Shown: positions 1 through 11,200 of the stretch, piece by piece
Position numbering within the stretch: position 1 is the first letter of the stretch
How the letters are laid out: each line of letters begins with the position of its first letter
Assembly: GCA_014526335.1 (NCBI GenBank)
Contig: JACTAT010000164.1
Span: 669,398 to 733,397 of the forward strand
Origin: Chrysaora quinquecirrha
Taxonomy: Eukaryota; Cnidaria; Scyphozoa; Semaeostomeae; Pelagiidae
DNA length: 64,000 bases
Reading direction: 5' to 3'
The notes under the pieces: generated by a model
What the model was told of the DNA's origin: nothing
What the model saw: only the letters and a program-made list of their open reading frames with translations
Database searches by the model: none
Translations under genes and position numbers: made by a program

Positions 1-364
1 ATCTAAAACAAGATCGTCACTCGCCATTTTGGCAAATTAACTGCTTCTGTGTCACAGTCACACACAAACCTGTCCGTGTGCTCACTGCATTTGGCAAAAG
101 AACAAAGAGGATTTCTCAGGGTGAGCATGCTCTTTTGTCTACGTGTCTGGTCATATGACTTTTCCACTGTCAATCTATATCAATTTACAATCATGTGGTT
201 TTGTCAATGTCATCTTGTTGTCATATCCTTGGTCATGTGACTCTGTCCCAGTCGCTCAATAACAAAGAATTCCCGCCAGGCTCCCGTTTGACGAAATAGG
301 CCTAAATTAACTTACTGCACCACCTGAAAACCAGAAGCTGCCAGAAAGAAATATTGATGTAATA
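1..364. other. 5' flank of the AGTRAP-like gene
   Basis: No gene recognised. The stretch should contain the promoter and 5'UTR of the gene whose ATG lies at 365. I see no clear TATA box or other assignable regulatory site. The short open frame from 49 begins with a non-ATG codon and resembles nothing known to me. Confidence 0.4.
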
Positions 365-3300
365 ATGGCCTTGAATCTTCCAGCAGTACCAATTAAGGTA
401 GGTCGAGTCAAAAGTATTGGTATATTTAATTTGCAATACATATCAAATCGAAAAGATTAAATTTGCGTGTGTCAGTCAGAGGGAGAACTCTACAGGGGGA
501 TGGGCCTTTTTATGGGCTTTTTAGGCCTACAAGCCAGGCCTGAGTTTATTGTGCAGTTGTGCCTTACCTACAGTCCACTGCCGTTTGTTTTTCAAGTTAT
601 ATTTTTCATGCATCTAATAAATTGTAGAAGCGAAAAGAAACTTCATTTTTCCACAGTCAATAGCCTAGTTAGCTTTATGTGCAATCAAAATCTCTTTGTA
701 TGGGGTGTGGTTGTTGGAAACTGGAGTCTGAAATCATCATATCAGGAATCATGGTGTTTGGGTGCCTGCTTATGTGCATTTGTGTTGGTTGGTTTTACTA
801 ACTCTAACTAAGGGTATGCCATATGGGCCTTTGGAGAAATGGGCATTAATGTTTGCAGAATTTCCTGGCAAAGTTTGTCAAACATAATATTCACGAACAA
901 TTTAAGAAAATCACTTGGCAAAGGTTGTAAGGCATATTCCTTCACGGTAACAGGTCAACACGCCCAACTACCAACTCGCCCCACCTTAACATGGTCAAGT
1001 CAGACTTCTTTTAAGTCATGTCACCCCACGTGTTCATACAGCTTGCCCCATCTATCAAGTCAACTCGCCCCACCATTAAATAAATTACGGAAAACAACAA
1101 AATTGAGTGAATCTATCAGTGTGATTAAAGGGGGTTTGGGGCAGAGCCCCCATCTTTAAACTCTTATAGTCTAGTGGGGGCAAGTTGACTTTTGAGATGG
1201 GGCAAGTTGACTTTGAAGGTGGGATGAGTTGACTTTGAAAGTGGGGTGTGTTGACCTAGAAGTGGGACAAGTTGGCAATGGGTGAGTTGGTAGTGGGGCA
1301 AGTTGACTAGAAACCTTCCTTCACAGTGACCAAAATTTGCCCTTTTTATCACAAACCACCTATAGTCAAGCTATCACTGCTTCAAGTTTGACAAATGTAC
1401 TTTCTCTAAGCCAGAAAGCCAACACATGGTGACAAATCATCCCTGTACCCACTGGTTACATGCAAAAATGCTGCTGCGGGGGCTCTACAGCAGACCCTTT
1501 CAAGATAAATTTAAATTTGCTTGTTTGCAAAATTGCACCTTTTGGCTTTTGTGCTGGATAACCTTGTACAACCAAGTGATAATTATTTACTGCCATTGAA
1601 GATAAAACAATAGGAATGAAGGATTTTGTCAGCCAGTGTGACTGTTAAATAAAGCCACTGTTAAGTAAAGCCTTGAAATGGGAGGTTCGCAAAGTGATAT
1701 TGTGAAAACTTCTGTGTTAATCTTGATTCACAAAAATTAAGGAAATTTGTAGTGTGGACTTTTCAAAGATGCATTTTGAATGTTGCCTTTTTATTTTAGT
1801 ACTTTCTTATCGCACATTTCATACTTGCAACTTGGTAAGTAAAAATAACATATTGACTTTAAAATTTGTTATTCTTCTGTCCACATCAATACCAAAAGGC
1901 CAGTTCTGTGCAGACAGAAAGAGTTTTCACACTTGGACTTTTCAATTAATTTTATTCATCTTCCCGTTCTATCCCGCAAGCTGATTGATACAATGCCAGT
2001 TCAGCTTCGTGTTATTATTGGTGCATTTGGATCAAGATCTTGGTATATGTAAATTCTGTCTTTTTCCAATGATTCGGTCTTTCTCTGACATTCATACTCA
2101 GAGAAGTGCAGGCCTCGCCTTTTAAGGCGGGCGATCGCCCGCGCCCGCCTCGTCACTCCCCTAGAATGCTGGAGGCGAGCTGTCATCGCTCCCCTTGATA
2201 TTGAATAACGGAAAAATCCGCTTGCCTTCGCTTTTCTTTCTTAATTACCAGACAGACAGGAAATCTCCGGCGTTAATCTTTAAATGGACTAATCTCTTTA
2301 TCACCTTTGACTTTTCCTGTTTTAAGTTCTGTTAACGACTTTTTGATGACCATAAGCACCATAAGCCTCACAGTTGAAGACTGAATGTACTTTTATCTTC
2401 ATAAAGATTCCTTTATTTCTTTTTTGTTTCGAATTTTAAAATTGGTTTCAATTAATTTAAATAGGTATTTTTCTCCTTAAAAACTTTGTTTTCTTCCGTT
2501 TTGTACCATATTATACCCTTTAACAGTCACTTCAAGGAAGATAAAAACCGCCCGCCTGAATTTTTTGAGGGGAGCGATTACCGCCCACCTACTAAAATCT
2601 TCCTGGCGAGGCCTGGAAGTGCCAGACAAAAAAGCTTTTAAGTATGTCCAAAGATGTTCATGCTTTTTCTTGCAATTTTGGAATTTTATACTGCTTAAAG
2701 ACTACAAACCTATTACATTTTTTTTCGGAACATACTGCTTAAAGACTGTATTTAATGAATTTAATGACTTTGTTCTCATAGGGCAACATTATTTGCATGG
2801 CTTCAAGAGTGCTATCTTTATACCAATTACCTGGTTTTGGCTATAGGATTATGGGCTATGAGAGATAAAAACTCAAAGGAACCTGTACAGTTTGTATGTC
2901 TGAAATTTGGAATGCTTTACATTTTTCTTCACTATTATAACAGCAGGCATTGCAATTTTTCTTGTCTAATTGGATCATCAGAAAGTCTAATTAGAGCATT
3001 GACAAAACCAAGTAATGTCTGATCTAATTAGATGCATTGGGCCTTTGAGTTTTAAATGCAGTGAGAGTTTAGACACAAGTTTAGAGTTTTTACAGTAGAT
3101 GTTATGTGCAACAGCAGTGAATAGCTGCATATGTCAGAGAAGAATACTTGTATACCTCAGTTACCCAAAGGACACTTGGGGGATGGCTCATTTTTTCATA
3201 GAATCTATTATAACGAAAAGTCTAATGTACCTTGTGCCATTGTTACAAAATATATCAAAATGGATTAATTGAGACACACAGCCAAAGCAGTCGAGAATTT

Positions 3301-6081
3301 TTTTTTGATGTAAAAAACCAAATAAACTAAAATTGGCATGACACACCAACATAATATCACGAATGAACTTCTGAAAAATGCAGGCCTAATTTAACTTGGC
3401 TTAAGAATGCTATGGCTTGGCAATGTTTTCAAATAAAAACAATTCAATTTCTAAGTGTTTCGCTGTGGCCAACCCTAGGTTAGTCTTAAAAGCAGCCAAA
3501 AAGTTCTGCCATCAGTTCAAAAGGATTGCATATCTACCATACAAAGAAGTAAGACAAAGGTCTTTTCTACTTCTACTGTTTTTTTTTGGTATACAGTAAA
3601 TATGATCTTGTTCATAAATGGTTCTTTCTAGATTGTTTCATTCTGTCAGTTTTTCTTTCACTTTTTAGCTTCTTTGTGCTCACCTCTTCACAATACTGAA
3701 TGACATCATCTTGTTGGGAATGTATTATGCAACATTTGATGACCCAATTGGCAAGACATATCGTAAGTTGAAAAACTCTTTTGTAATTTCAATAAAACCT
3801 GTTGCACTCAAAAACTATGGTTTTCTTATATTCTTAGCTTGCACTGATAGCATTCAGTGCGTCAACTCAGACCCCAATTTGAAGTATGCTGGTACGAGGC
3901 AAATATGGTACAAAACTTTAAGCTATTAGACTTGTGTCTACACTATGTCAGCACAGTTTTGATATGAATGTGGTACAAAATGAATATGAACGCTAACATT
4001 GTCGTGTTCATTTCATGCCGGCATAATTTAAACGGGGATTCACAATTCCCCATCCCATATGAAATCATGCTGCATTCATTTCATACCCTCACATTGTTAA
4101 CGGGGCCTAAAGGCCATTCTACTAACAATGTTTATGTTTTATTAAATTCGTTTTTTCCAATTTTTAGACTTTTCTATTACAGCAAAAAATTGTAGACTTT
4201 TTATCTTTTTCTTTTAGCATCTGGTGGTTCTTATGCGGCACGTTTTAAATTCACTGCTGCGTATCCTTACCATTTGCAATTTTTACCAGAAAATCTTAGC
4301 ATTGCCAAATGTGATTGTTGAAAATTATGACAGTATTCGGATAAATAGAACTACCACAAGGAGCAATCATAAGTTTCAAGTTTGCAATTATTTCTGGCAC
4401 TGTATTAGACATGATAGTCAACACTTATCATGACAAGCCTTTGATATTAAGTTAGGCAACGTTTCGGGAGAGTTCCGTCTCCCATCATCAGGCAATGAGA
4501 AATGTGTTTTCTTTCCTATTTATTGCAAAGGTTGGATCAAAAGTTGTGAAATTAACCAGACCTGCGAGGTAGCACGGGAATTTTTGGCGCTCAATTTCTA
4601 AGATTTGTGGTGCCAATTTCTTAGATTTGTGGCACCACTGAACGCAATAAATAGAAAAGAAACCACATTTCTCATTGCCCGGTGATGGGAGATGTATCTC
4701 TCCTGAAGCGTTCGCTGACTAAATATCAGAGGTTTGTTATGATAAGTGGTGACTATCATGTCTAATACGGTGTGCAAATCCTACTTCAATTTGTAAAAAA
4801 TTATACACTTTCTAAGTACATAGTTCCTCTGATTCCCCTTGGAATATGAAGCAACAAAACTTATCTTTCTCATTCTTTCACAACCTATATGTTCTTTAGC
4901 TGTGCCATCAGTCCAATTGATACCCTTAGGAAATAGCCATATTTCTTTTAGCATCCGAATTGCACTTTAAGACATGACATCAAATTAACAAGATAAACAT
5001 ATTTTCCTTAATGAATCCTTAGCATGGCTATTATCAATCTATTGTTAAAGGTAGGTCAAACTTAACGTTCTGATCATATGTGTGTTTCTTCTATTTCTCT
5101 GTAACAGCTTAAGACATCTTCTGCACTCACCAATATCGAAAAATCATATTAGTGTGTGTTCCTTCTATGATTTGTGACCACTTCAAACAGCTTTTGTTCT
5201 CCAAATCATAAATTGATTTGATTTGATTTGAAACTATCAAATTCTAACACGATTCTATTTTTTTATAGCCTGTCAGTGCCCTCTTCATGTATAAGGATTG
5301 GCAAGATCGAAGTAAGTTTTATAGCCATGTGATATTAAATCTTAATTTAATGTTTCTCTATCCACAAAAACGCCTTGCAGACATTTGATTTCGTAATGAC
5401 ACAGCAATAGCTTGATTTGGTTAAAAAAAACCAACACAAATTCCAGTCATGTTTATACACTATCCGAGCTTCACTGGCATTGAAATTGAAATAGACAACT
5501 CAAGCTTAACTCTTTTTATAAACAAAGCCTGTTTATACTGTAAATTTGCTTGTCCAGAAGGCACAATGTCTTGGACCTGCGCTAACAGCCATTCCAGGAA
5601 TATTCTACGTTTATACTGCGAACAATGTCGGACGAAAAGGGCTTGTAATGTAAGTCCAAAAATAATAAGAGACAATAACAATACAACTAACAATTAAAAA
5701 TTATTATAACAAGCAAAGAACAAACAAAAACCAACAATGGTAATCTTTCGTGTATTTTGTAATCAAAATATTTAACCTTCTGGTTCTGCTATTCATCATC
5801 AAGTTGTAGATTGGATACAAGTCCGAAATTGTTTCCAGTTTATCACAATTCTGAAATTTTGTACCACTCAAAGACTACTTTGCTGTATGTCAAAATTTAT
5901 TCTAATAACTTTATTTCTTACAGATGCTGAATCCCCATATGAAGACCTCGGAGGTGGTGCAGCTCCTCAAGGAAGAGGTGCTAAGTCGGAACCAGCTGCA
6001 CCACCATACATGCCTCCAGGAGAATCAGGCTATATGCCACCAACCAGCTCAAATAATCCTTACCAGTCCGGTAACTACTAA
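365..6081 (+). CDS. AGTRAP: AGTRAP-like (type-1 angiotensin II receptor-associated protein) membrane protein, 8 coding exons
   Basis: Join 365-397, 1800-1834, 2782-2893, 3669-3762, 4218-4260, 5023-5050, 5269-5311, 5924-6081: 546 nt, 181 aa, every intron GT-AG and in frame. The order of motifs follows human AGTRAP: LPAVPIK at the N-terminus (human LPAVNLK), FLIAHFILATW (human ILLGHWLLTTW), YLVLAIGLWA (human FTILALGVWA) and MAIINLLLKP (human MAILSLLLKP). Three or four hydrophobic helices are expected, then a soluble tail rich in Gly, Pro and Tyr ending PYQSGNY. In mammals the protein binds the AT1 receptor tail and promotes its internalisation; a non-vertebrate homolog probably has a more general vesicle-membrane role (inference). 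Exons of 28, 35, 43 and 43 nt are very short. The stop lies 3 nt before a strong donor (AAG/gttagt at 6085), so the 3'UTR is probably spliced. The match is a family match recalled by eye, not an alignment. Confidence 0.88.
955..1320. repeat. Inverted minisatellite in AGTRAP intron 1
   Basis: The right half (about 1180-1310) repeats a ~20 bp unit containing GGGGCAAGTTGACTTT with variations. The left half (about 955-1080) carries the complementary strand motif CAACTCGCCCCACC several times. Together the halves can form a long imperfect hairpin inside intron 1. No coding potential is likely; the open frames here come from the repeat. Confidence 0.7.
2109..2616. mobile_element. MITE-like element in AGTRAP intron 2
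   Basis: Ends carry the inverted motif CAGGCCTCGCC and GGCGAGGCCTG. The outer segments are GC-rich (GGCGGGCGATCGCCCGCG near 2124) against an AT-rich interior. No ORF. Probably a non-autonomous DNA transposon; no target duplication was resolved. Confidence 0.5.
4401..4768. repeat. Inverted pair of Penelope-like terminal repeats in AGTRAP intron 5
   Basis: The sequence starts TGTATTAGACATGATAG and ends CTATCATGTCTAATAC, and the two halves are inverted copies of one repeat. The same repeat follows a Penelope-like C-terminal coding fragment at 33600-33855, so this is probably a residue of that family. The left half, read on the minus strand, contains the hammerhead-like core listed separately; the right half has a degenerate core near 4680-4708. 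Confidence 0.6.
4461..4491 (-). ncRNA. Hammerhead-ribozyme-like core (candidate)
   Basis: Read on the minus strand, the segment gives CTGATGA, then a stem GGGAGA/TCTCCC closed by a short loop, then GAAAC. This is the conserved CUGAUGA, stem II, GAAA order of hammerhead ribozymes. It sits in a repeat linked to a Penelope-like fragment, and such retroelements are known to carry hammerheads. Stems I and III could not be resolved by eye, so activity is uncertain. Confidence 0.45.
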
Positions 6082-6179
6082 AAGGTTAGTTCAATTCCTT
6101 GTATGGACTACATGAGTCATTTTTTGGTTGATATTGAGGTTATGTTATAAAAAGGTCCTGGCCAAGCTATTGAACATTG

Positions 6180-7102
6180 TTGTCAGAAATCTTAAATTTG
6201 CGTGTCAAGCAAAATCTTTGATAGTTTTTGGACGTTTGATTGATCAAACATTTTTTACTTGTGATTGCTGTGACAAGTATTACATGTTTTTGACGTTTTC
6301 CAGAGTTAATCAGACTCTGCTTGTCAAGTAATGTTTGAGTAGGAAAGTGATCAAATGGTCAAACATTCCTTGTAAAGCAAATCTGGAATGTTGGATTAAT
6401 GTTTGATTGCTTTTGCTTCTTTGCAAGACATTGCTGGTCAAACATTTTTTACTTGTGATTGCTGTGACAAGCATAACCTGTTTTCCAAGTTATCCAGAGT
6501 TAAACATTTCTTTACTTGCCATTGCTGTTACAAGTATAACAAGTTTCGACGTTTTCCATAGTTAGTCAGATTCTGCTTGTCAAGAAATGTTTAATTAGGG
6601 AAGCGGTCGAACGGTCAAACATTGTTTGTAAAGCAAATCTGGAATTTTTTATCAATTTTTATTGCTTTTGCTACTTCGCAAGGCATTGCTCGCCAAACGT
6701 TTTTTTTTTGCTTGTGATAACTGTGACAAGTATAACCTGTTTTCGAGGTTATCCAGAGTTAATCAGACTCTGCTTGGTGAGCAATATTTGGATAGGAAAA
6801 TGGTCGAACGGTGAAACATTCCTTGTAAAGCAAATCTGGAATTTTTGATCAATTTTTTATTGCTTTTACTACTTCGCAAGGCATTGCTCGTCAAACATTT
6901 TTTTACTTGTGATTGCTGTGACAAGAATAACATGTTTTCGACGTTTTCCAAAGTTAATCAGATTCTGCTTGTCAAGCAATGTTTGAGTAGAAAAGTGGCC
7001 GATCGGTGTGCATTGCTTGTGAAGCAAACCTGAAAAGGTTGGATCAATGTTTGATCGTTTTTGCTACTTCGAAAGGCATTGCTCGTCAAACATTTTTTAC
7101 TT
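6180..7102. repeat. Satellite-like tandem array, left part
   Basis: Four to five imperfect units of about 200-250 bp. Each contains GTCAAACATTTTTTACTTG, GATTGCTGTGACAAG, TCTGCTTGTCAAG and GTAAAGCAAATCTGGAA. The array continues at 10446 beyond the inserted transposon. It lies in the presumed 3'UTR intron of the AGTRAP-like gene. Short open frames here follow the repeat period and are not genes. Confidence 0.8.
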
Positions 7103-7587
7103 TAGGCAGGGAATTTCTTACAGCATCCTAGCAACTTTTCTGATGTTTCTTTTCTCACTTGATTGTGAAAGTATGATGTCTTGTTAATATTTTAAGCGAT
7201 TGTACCTTTTCTAAAAATAGCTCATTGTCACGTGATCGATGACGTCACTTTCCAGTATGAAAAAATATTTTTTACGCAATAGAATGTTGATTTATAGCTC
7301 ATTCGATAGATCTCGTTCTACTGAGTACGTTAGGTATTACATTTGCACCTCTATCACGTACGTGACCCGAGTTATAGCACGTCCTAGGTTTTTTAGCCAG
7401 GGGGTAACTCCATACAAAATTGACACATTTTCATGAAAGTTTTGGGAATATAAATTCTTTTCTGCACTTGCATATGCTCTACTTAGTTTAAAATGAGAAG
7501 AGGAGCCTTATTATCTTAAGTAGGACCACAAATAAACGATCTAAGACGGTATTTATTGCATTTTTAAACAAAGTTGTAACCCCCTTG
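7103..7587 (+). repeat. Left terminal inverted repeat of the transposon
   Basis: About 485 bp matching the right end (9961-10445) in inverse orientation with few differences. One difference: CCTAGGTTTTTTAGCC here against CCTTGGACG-type sequence in the right copy. The similarity suggests fairly recent activity. The 65-aa open frames present in both copies are mirror images within the repeat. Confidence 0.85.
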
Positions 7588-7750
7588 TAAAATGAAAGTC
7601 CATGTTAGGCACCTGAGTCTCCTAGAAGAGGCCCATAATGTCCAAACGGTTGCTTTTTCATTGCGGTTGCTTTTTCATTTTTATTTCTAGGAAAATAATA
7701 ACTTTAAACTCAGAAATAAGAATTTTTTCATTCCATATTTTCTGAAGTAT

Positions 7751-9824
7751 ATGACCGCTTCATTTTTTATGAACCACGCTCTAGATCATCAAAATTATGC
7801 CCGATACATAAGCTATCAGCATGTATTTCTTGAAGAACAACGTAAAGGCCAGACTGCAGCATATCAGGATTTGACATCTCGTGGGTTCGGTGGCAGTGAG
7901 TCCGGCCAATTTTTCTCCTCTATTCATGGTGACCTAATGACCGAGCACTTTAAAAGAGAGACCAAGGGAACTGCTGGCCAATTTAGAGCTGGTTTCAGTA
8001 CAGACAAAGATGCAGTCAATACATGGGTTCGTACAATTCATGTCCACAGCAAGCTTCAACAAAGATTCCCTCTGACATGCTTAGAGCAGCAGAACATGGA
8101 GATCAGCAGTATTTGAAGTTCGTTCAAGACCGTTTAAAAAAAAGCTTCTTTGATCCGATTCCAAGAAACAGACTATCCACGGGCATCAAAAAGAAACAAA
8201 AAGCGAAAGCATCTATTGAAATCTTAAAAGAGGATAAACAAGCACTTGGCCTTATGGTTTCAAACTCAGTATCAATGGAAGAAGCGTTCAATTTCCCCAT
8301 AACATCAGTGCCCTTGTCAATCGCTACCATGGAATACAGTCTTCCGCAGTCAGATAAATCGCAGTTCAGAAACTTGCTGATTAAAGAGTCGGATAGCACC
8401 ACTGATGTTGTTCCAAAACGATGTGCATGGCTCATAGATGGAATGGCTGCGATCAGGTCACTAAAAGCAAAAACCACATACAGAGAGTTTGTTGACTGTC
8501 TTGTTCAGTTTGTTACTCCTAGCAGAGAACTTGAACCAAACAGTGTCGGAATCATCAATGATACATACTTAGAAAGAAGCACCAAAGAAGGCACAAGAAA
8601 AGACGGAGAAGAAAAAAGTCACCGAGTTCATATCAGCAATGTCAACCAACGCATGCTGCAAGGTGCCCAATGGGAAAGCTTCTTTCACAACGGAGAGAAC
8701 AAGGAAAACCTTATTTCAACCATCGCAGACTACTTGCAATCAAAGGAAGGCAGATCAAAGCTAAGATGCCCAGTTGTCATCACATCAAAAGAAGTGACAT
8801 ACCAAATCACAAATCGTTCAAGTGAGGTGCTCTTCCACTGCAATCATGAAGAAGCAGATAGCAGATTGATCTTACATGCGATCTTAGCAAATCAAGATGT
8901 AGTTGTTGTCGCAAAAGATACAGATGTGCTGATCCTTCTGGTATGGGCATATGAAAAGTATTCTGTATCGCATCAATGGTTCATGAAGTACGAGAAAGAT
9001 AGCTTTGCAGATGTTGGGAAAATATGCCGCTTCATTGGAAGACAGCTCTGTTTATCATTGCCAGCTTTTCATTCGATTTCTGGTTGCGACACAACTTCAT
9101 ATATGTTCAACACAGGAAAAGTTAGAATTTTCAAAAAGCTTTTAAAAGATCCATCACTTTCTACTATGCTATATGCATGGGAGAACGATGACCCGCTGTT
9201 GGAGAACGACATTCAGGAATTAAAAGAGTTCGTCTGTGCTGTTGTATACAAGGGTTGTAAAGACGAGAGCTACATAGATACAAGGGTTCGCCTTTATCAA
9301 CCATAAAAAGCTCTATGGCACTGCCCCCTGATCCCGATTCTCTCCTTCAAGCTCTAAAACGGTCTCAGTTGCAAACTAAAACATGGCTTCAGTGTGGCAT
9401 GCATCGGATGGAGCTACTAGATCCCGAAGATTATGGTTGGAAATGGAACGAGGAAACATCGGCTATGACACCCGTTTGGTTCACTGGAGCACAGCTACCG
9501 CCGTCTCTGCAAAAGAAAAACCGTCACCATAAAGGAAAGAAGTCAGTCCAAGCTGCAATAGAAGGATACGACGACGACTTAAGCGATATCCCAGTCACAA
9601 ACCAACCAAAAAGAAAAAAGCGAAGAAAGAATCCCAAGGCAAACAGCAGGCCAAATATAGAGCAGGACGAAGGTATACCTCTGGCAAGTGAAGGAAACTT
9701 TGGAGATGATGAGATGGAAGTAGAAATTCATTCTGATGGTAGCAGCCCGAATTCAAACGAAAGTGAATGGGAAGTCTCGGACTTTTTATCATCCAATGAT
9801 TCAGATGATGAATGGGCACCTTAG
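7751..9824 (+). pseudogene. Transposon protein with XPG/FEN1-like nuclease motifs, frameshifted
   Basis: Three open segments in different frames read as one protein: 7751-~8085, ~8060-9303 and ~9315-9824. Frame changes fall near 8060-8100 and twice near 9290-9320, so this copy should not make a full product. The middle segment carries the ordered signature HEEADSR, AKDTDVLILL and SISGCDTTSY. It corresponds to the acidic Exx(E)AD, DxD and GCD motifs of XPG-I/FEN1 PIN-like nucleases, with metal-binding acidic residues kept. The first segment contains FSTDKDAVNTWV. The last begins LPPDPDSLLQALKRSQ, passes DYGW, and ends in a Lys-rich then acidic tail (DDEWAP). I recall the same layout in many uncharacterised cnidarian proteins. 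No transposase catalytic domain is seen; the N-terminal part of the full element is presumably missing. Confidence 0.78.
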
Positions 9825-9960
9825 TCTCCTTATGGTTGTCCATCCAAGAATTTAAAGTAAGACTTTTCTGACCATTTTGTACAACTTTTAGTCTTAGTTT
9901 ATTGCTTGCTTCGTTTAATATTTCACAAAAAAGTTGTTAGGATGACGGCTTCGACTTTAC

Positions 9961-10445
9961 AAAGGGGTTACAGCTTTTGTTTAAAAATGCAATAAATACC
10001 GTCTTAGATCGTTTATTTGTGGTCCTACTTAAGATAATAAGGCTCCTCTTCTCATTTTAAACTAAGTAGAGCATATGCAAGTGCAGAAAAGAATTTATAT
10101 TCCCAAAACTTTCATGAAAATGTGTCAATTTTGTATGGAGTTACCCCCTGGCTAAAAAACCTTGGACGTGCTATAACTCGGGTCACGTACGTGATAGAGG
10201 TGCAAATGTAATACCTAACGTACTCAGTAGAACGAGATCTATCTAATGAGCTATAAATCAACATTCTATTGCGTAAAAAATATTTTTTCATACTGGAAAG
10301 TGACGTCATCGATCACGTAACAATGAGCTATTTTTAGAAAAGGTACAGTCGCTTAAAATATTAACAAGACATCATACTTTCACAATCAAGTGAGAAAATA
10401 AACATCGGAAAAGTTGCTAGGATGCTGTAAGAAATTCCCTGCCTA
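9961..10445 (-). repeat. Right terminal inverted repeat of the transposon
   Basis: Inverse copy of 7103-7587. Both arms contain a near-palindromic GATCGATGACGTCA region and a CACGTACGTGA motif. It ends at CCCTGCCTA, followed by the second CTT of the target duplication. Confidence 0.85.
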
Positions 10446-10925
10446 CTTGCCATTGCTGTTACAAGTATAACATGTTTTCGACGTTTTCCAAAGTTAATCA
10501 GATTCTGCTTGTCAAGCAATGTTTAATTAGGGAAGTGGTCGAACGGTGAAACATTGTTTGTAAAGCAAATCTGGAACTTTTGATCAATTTTTGATTGTTT
10601 TTGCTACTTCGCAAGGCATTGCTCGTCAAACATTTTTTTACTTATCATTGCTGTTACAAGTATAACATGTTTCGAGGTTTTCAATAGTAAGTCAGATTCA
10701 GCTTGTCAAGCAATGTTTGAGTAGGGCAGTGGTCGAACGGTGAAACATTCCTTGTAAAGCAAATCTGGAATGTTGGATCAATTTCTGATTGCTTTTACTA
10801 CTTCGCAAGGCATTGCTCGTCAAACATTTTTTACTTGTGATCACTGTGACAAGTGTGACTTATTTTCGAAGTTTTCCAGAGTTAGTCATATTCTGCTTGT
10901 CGAGAAATGTTTTGTCAAGACTTTA
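10446..10925. repeat. Satellite-like tandem array, right part
   Basis: Two further units of the array at 6180-7102, with the same TCTGCTTGTCAAG and GTAAAGCAAATCTGGAA landmarks. The array resumes immediately after the CTT duplication, which shows the transposon landed inside a pre-existing array. Confidence 0.8.
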
Positions 10926-11068
10926 CTTAAAAGACTTTACTTAAAAGAGTTAAAATAATTCTGGGTATAGGCCTAACTTGTAGTGTTTGCTGGGCTATGA
11001 GCTGGTATATGCCGATTTATCAACGTGTTACTAGACACAAACGTTAAATTGTATATTTTTCTTTGCAG

Positions 11069-11200
11069 GAGAATGGAACACAGACTAGTCATCCTATTAC
11101 ATGACCACCTTTGCAAGACGTTTTTCTTATGCTTTATAATTATTTAAAACCATGATGGTGTAGTTTGAATATTTTTGATAATACTAAGATAATCATTCAT
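11069..11200 (+). other. Probable 3'UTR exon of the AGTRAP-like gene
   Basis: A pyrimidine-rich tract and acceptor (TTTTTCTTTGCAG) precede 11069. They pair with the donor at 6085, three bases after the stop codon. No canonical AATAAA was found close downstream, so the 3' end is unplaced. The alternative is that transcription ends before 6.2 kb and this site is fortuitous. Confidence 0.4.

Larger units (their letters stand above)
7103..10445 (+). mobile_element. DNA transposon with long TIRs, 3-bp target duplication and an XPG-like nuclease ORF
   Basis: The element begins TAGGCAGGGAATTTC and ends with the exact inverse, GAAATTCCCTGCCTA. It is flanked by CTT (7100-7102 and 10446-10448). Other units of the surrounding satellite show an uninterrupted TTTACTTG at this point, so CTT is a 3-bp target duplication. 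The inverted repeats extend about 485 bp. Inside is a decayed gene (7751-9824) for a protein with XPG/FEN1-type nuclease motifs and no recognisable DDE transposase. Among named superfamilies this best fits Academ, described as encoding an XPG-like nuclease and making 3-4 bp duplications. That assignment is inference. At 3.3 kb it is probably an internally deleted derivative of a longer element. Confidence 0.8.
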
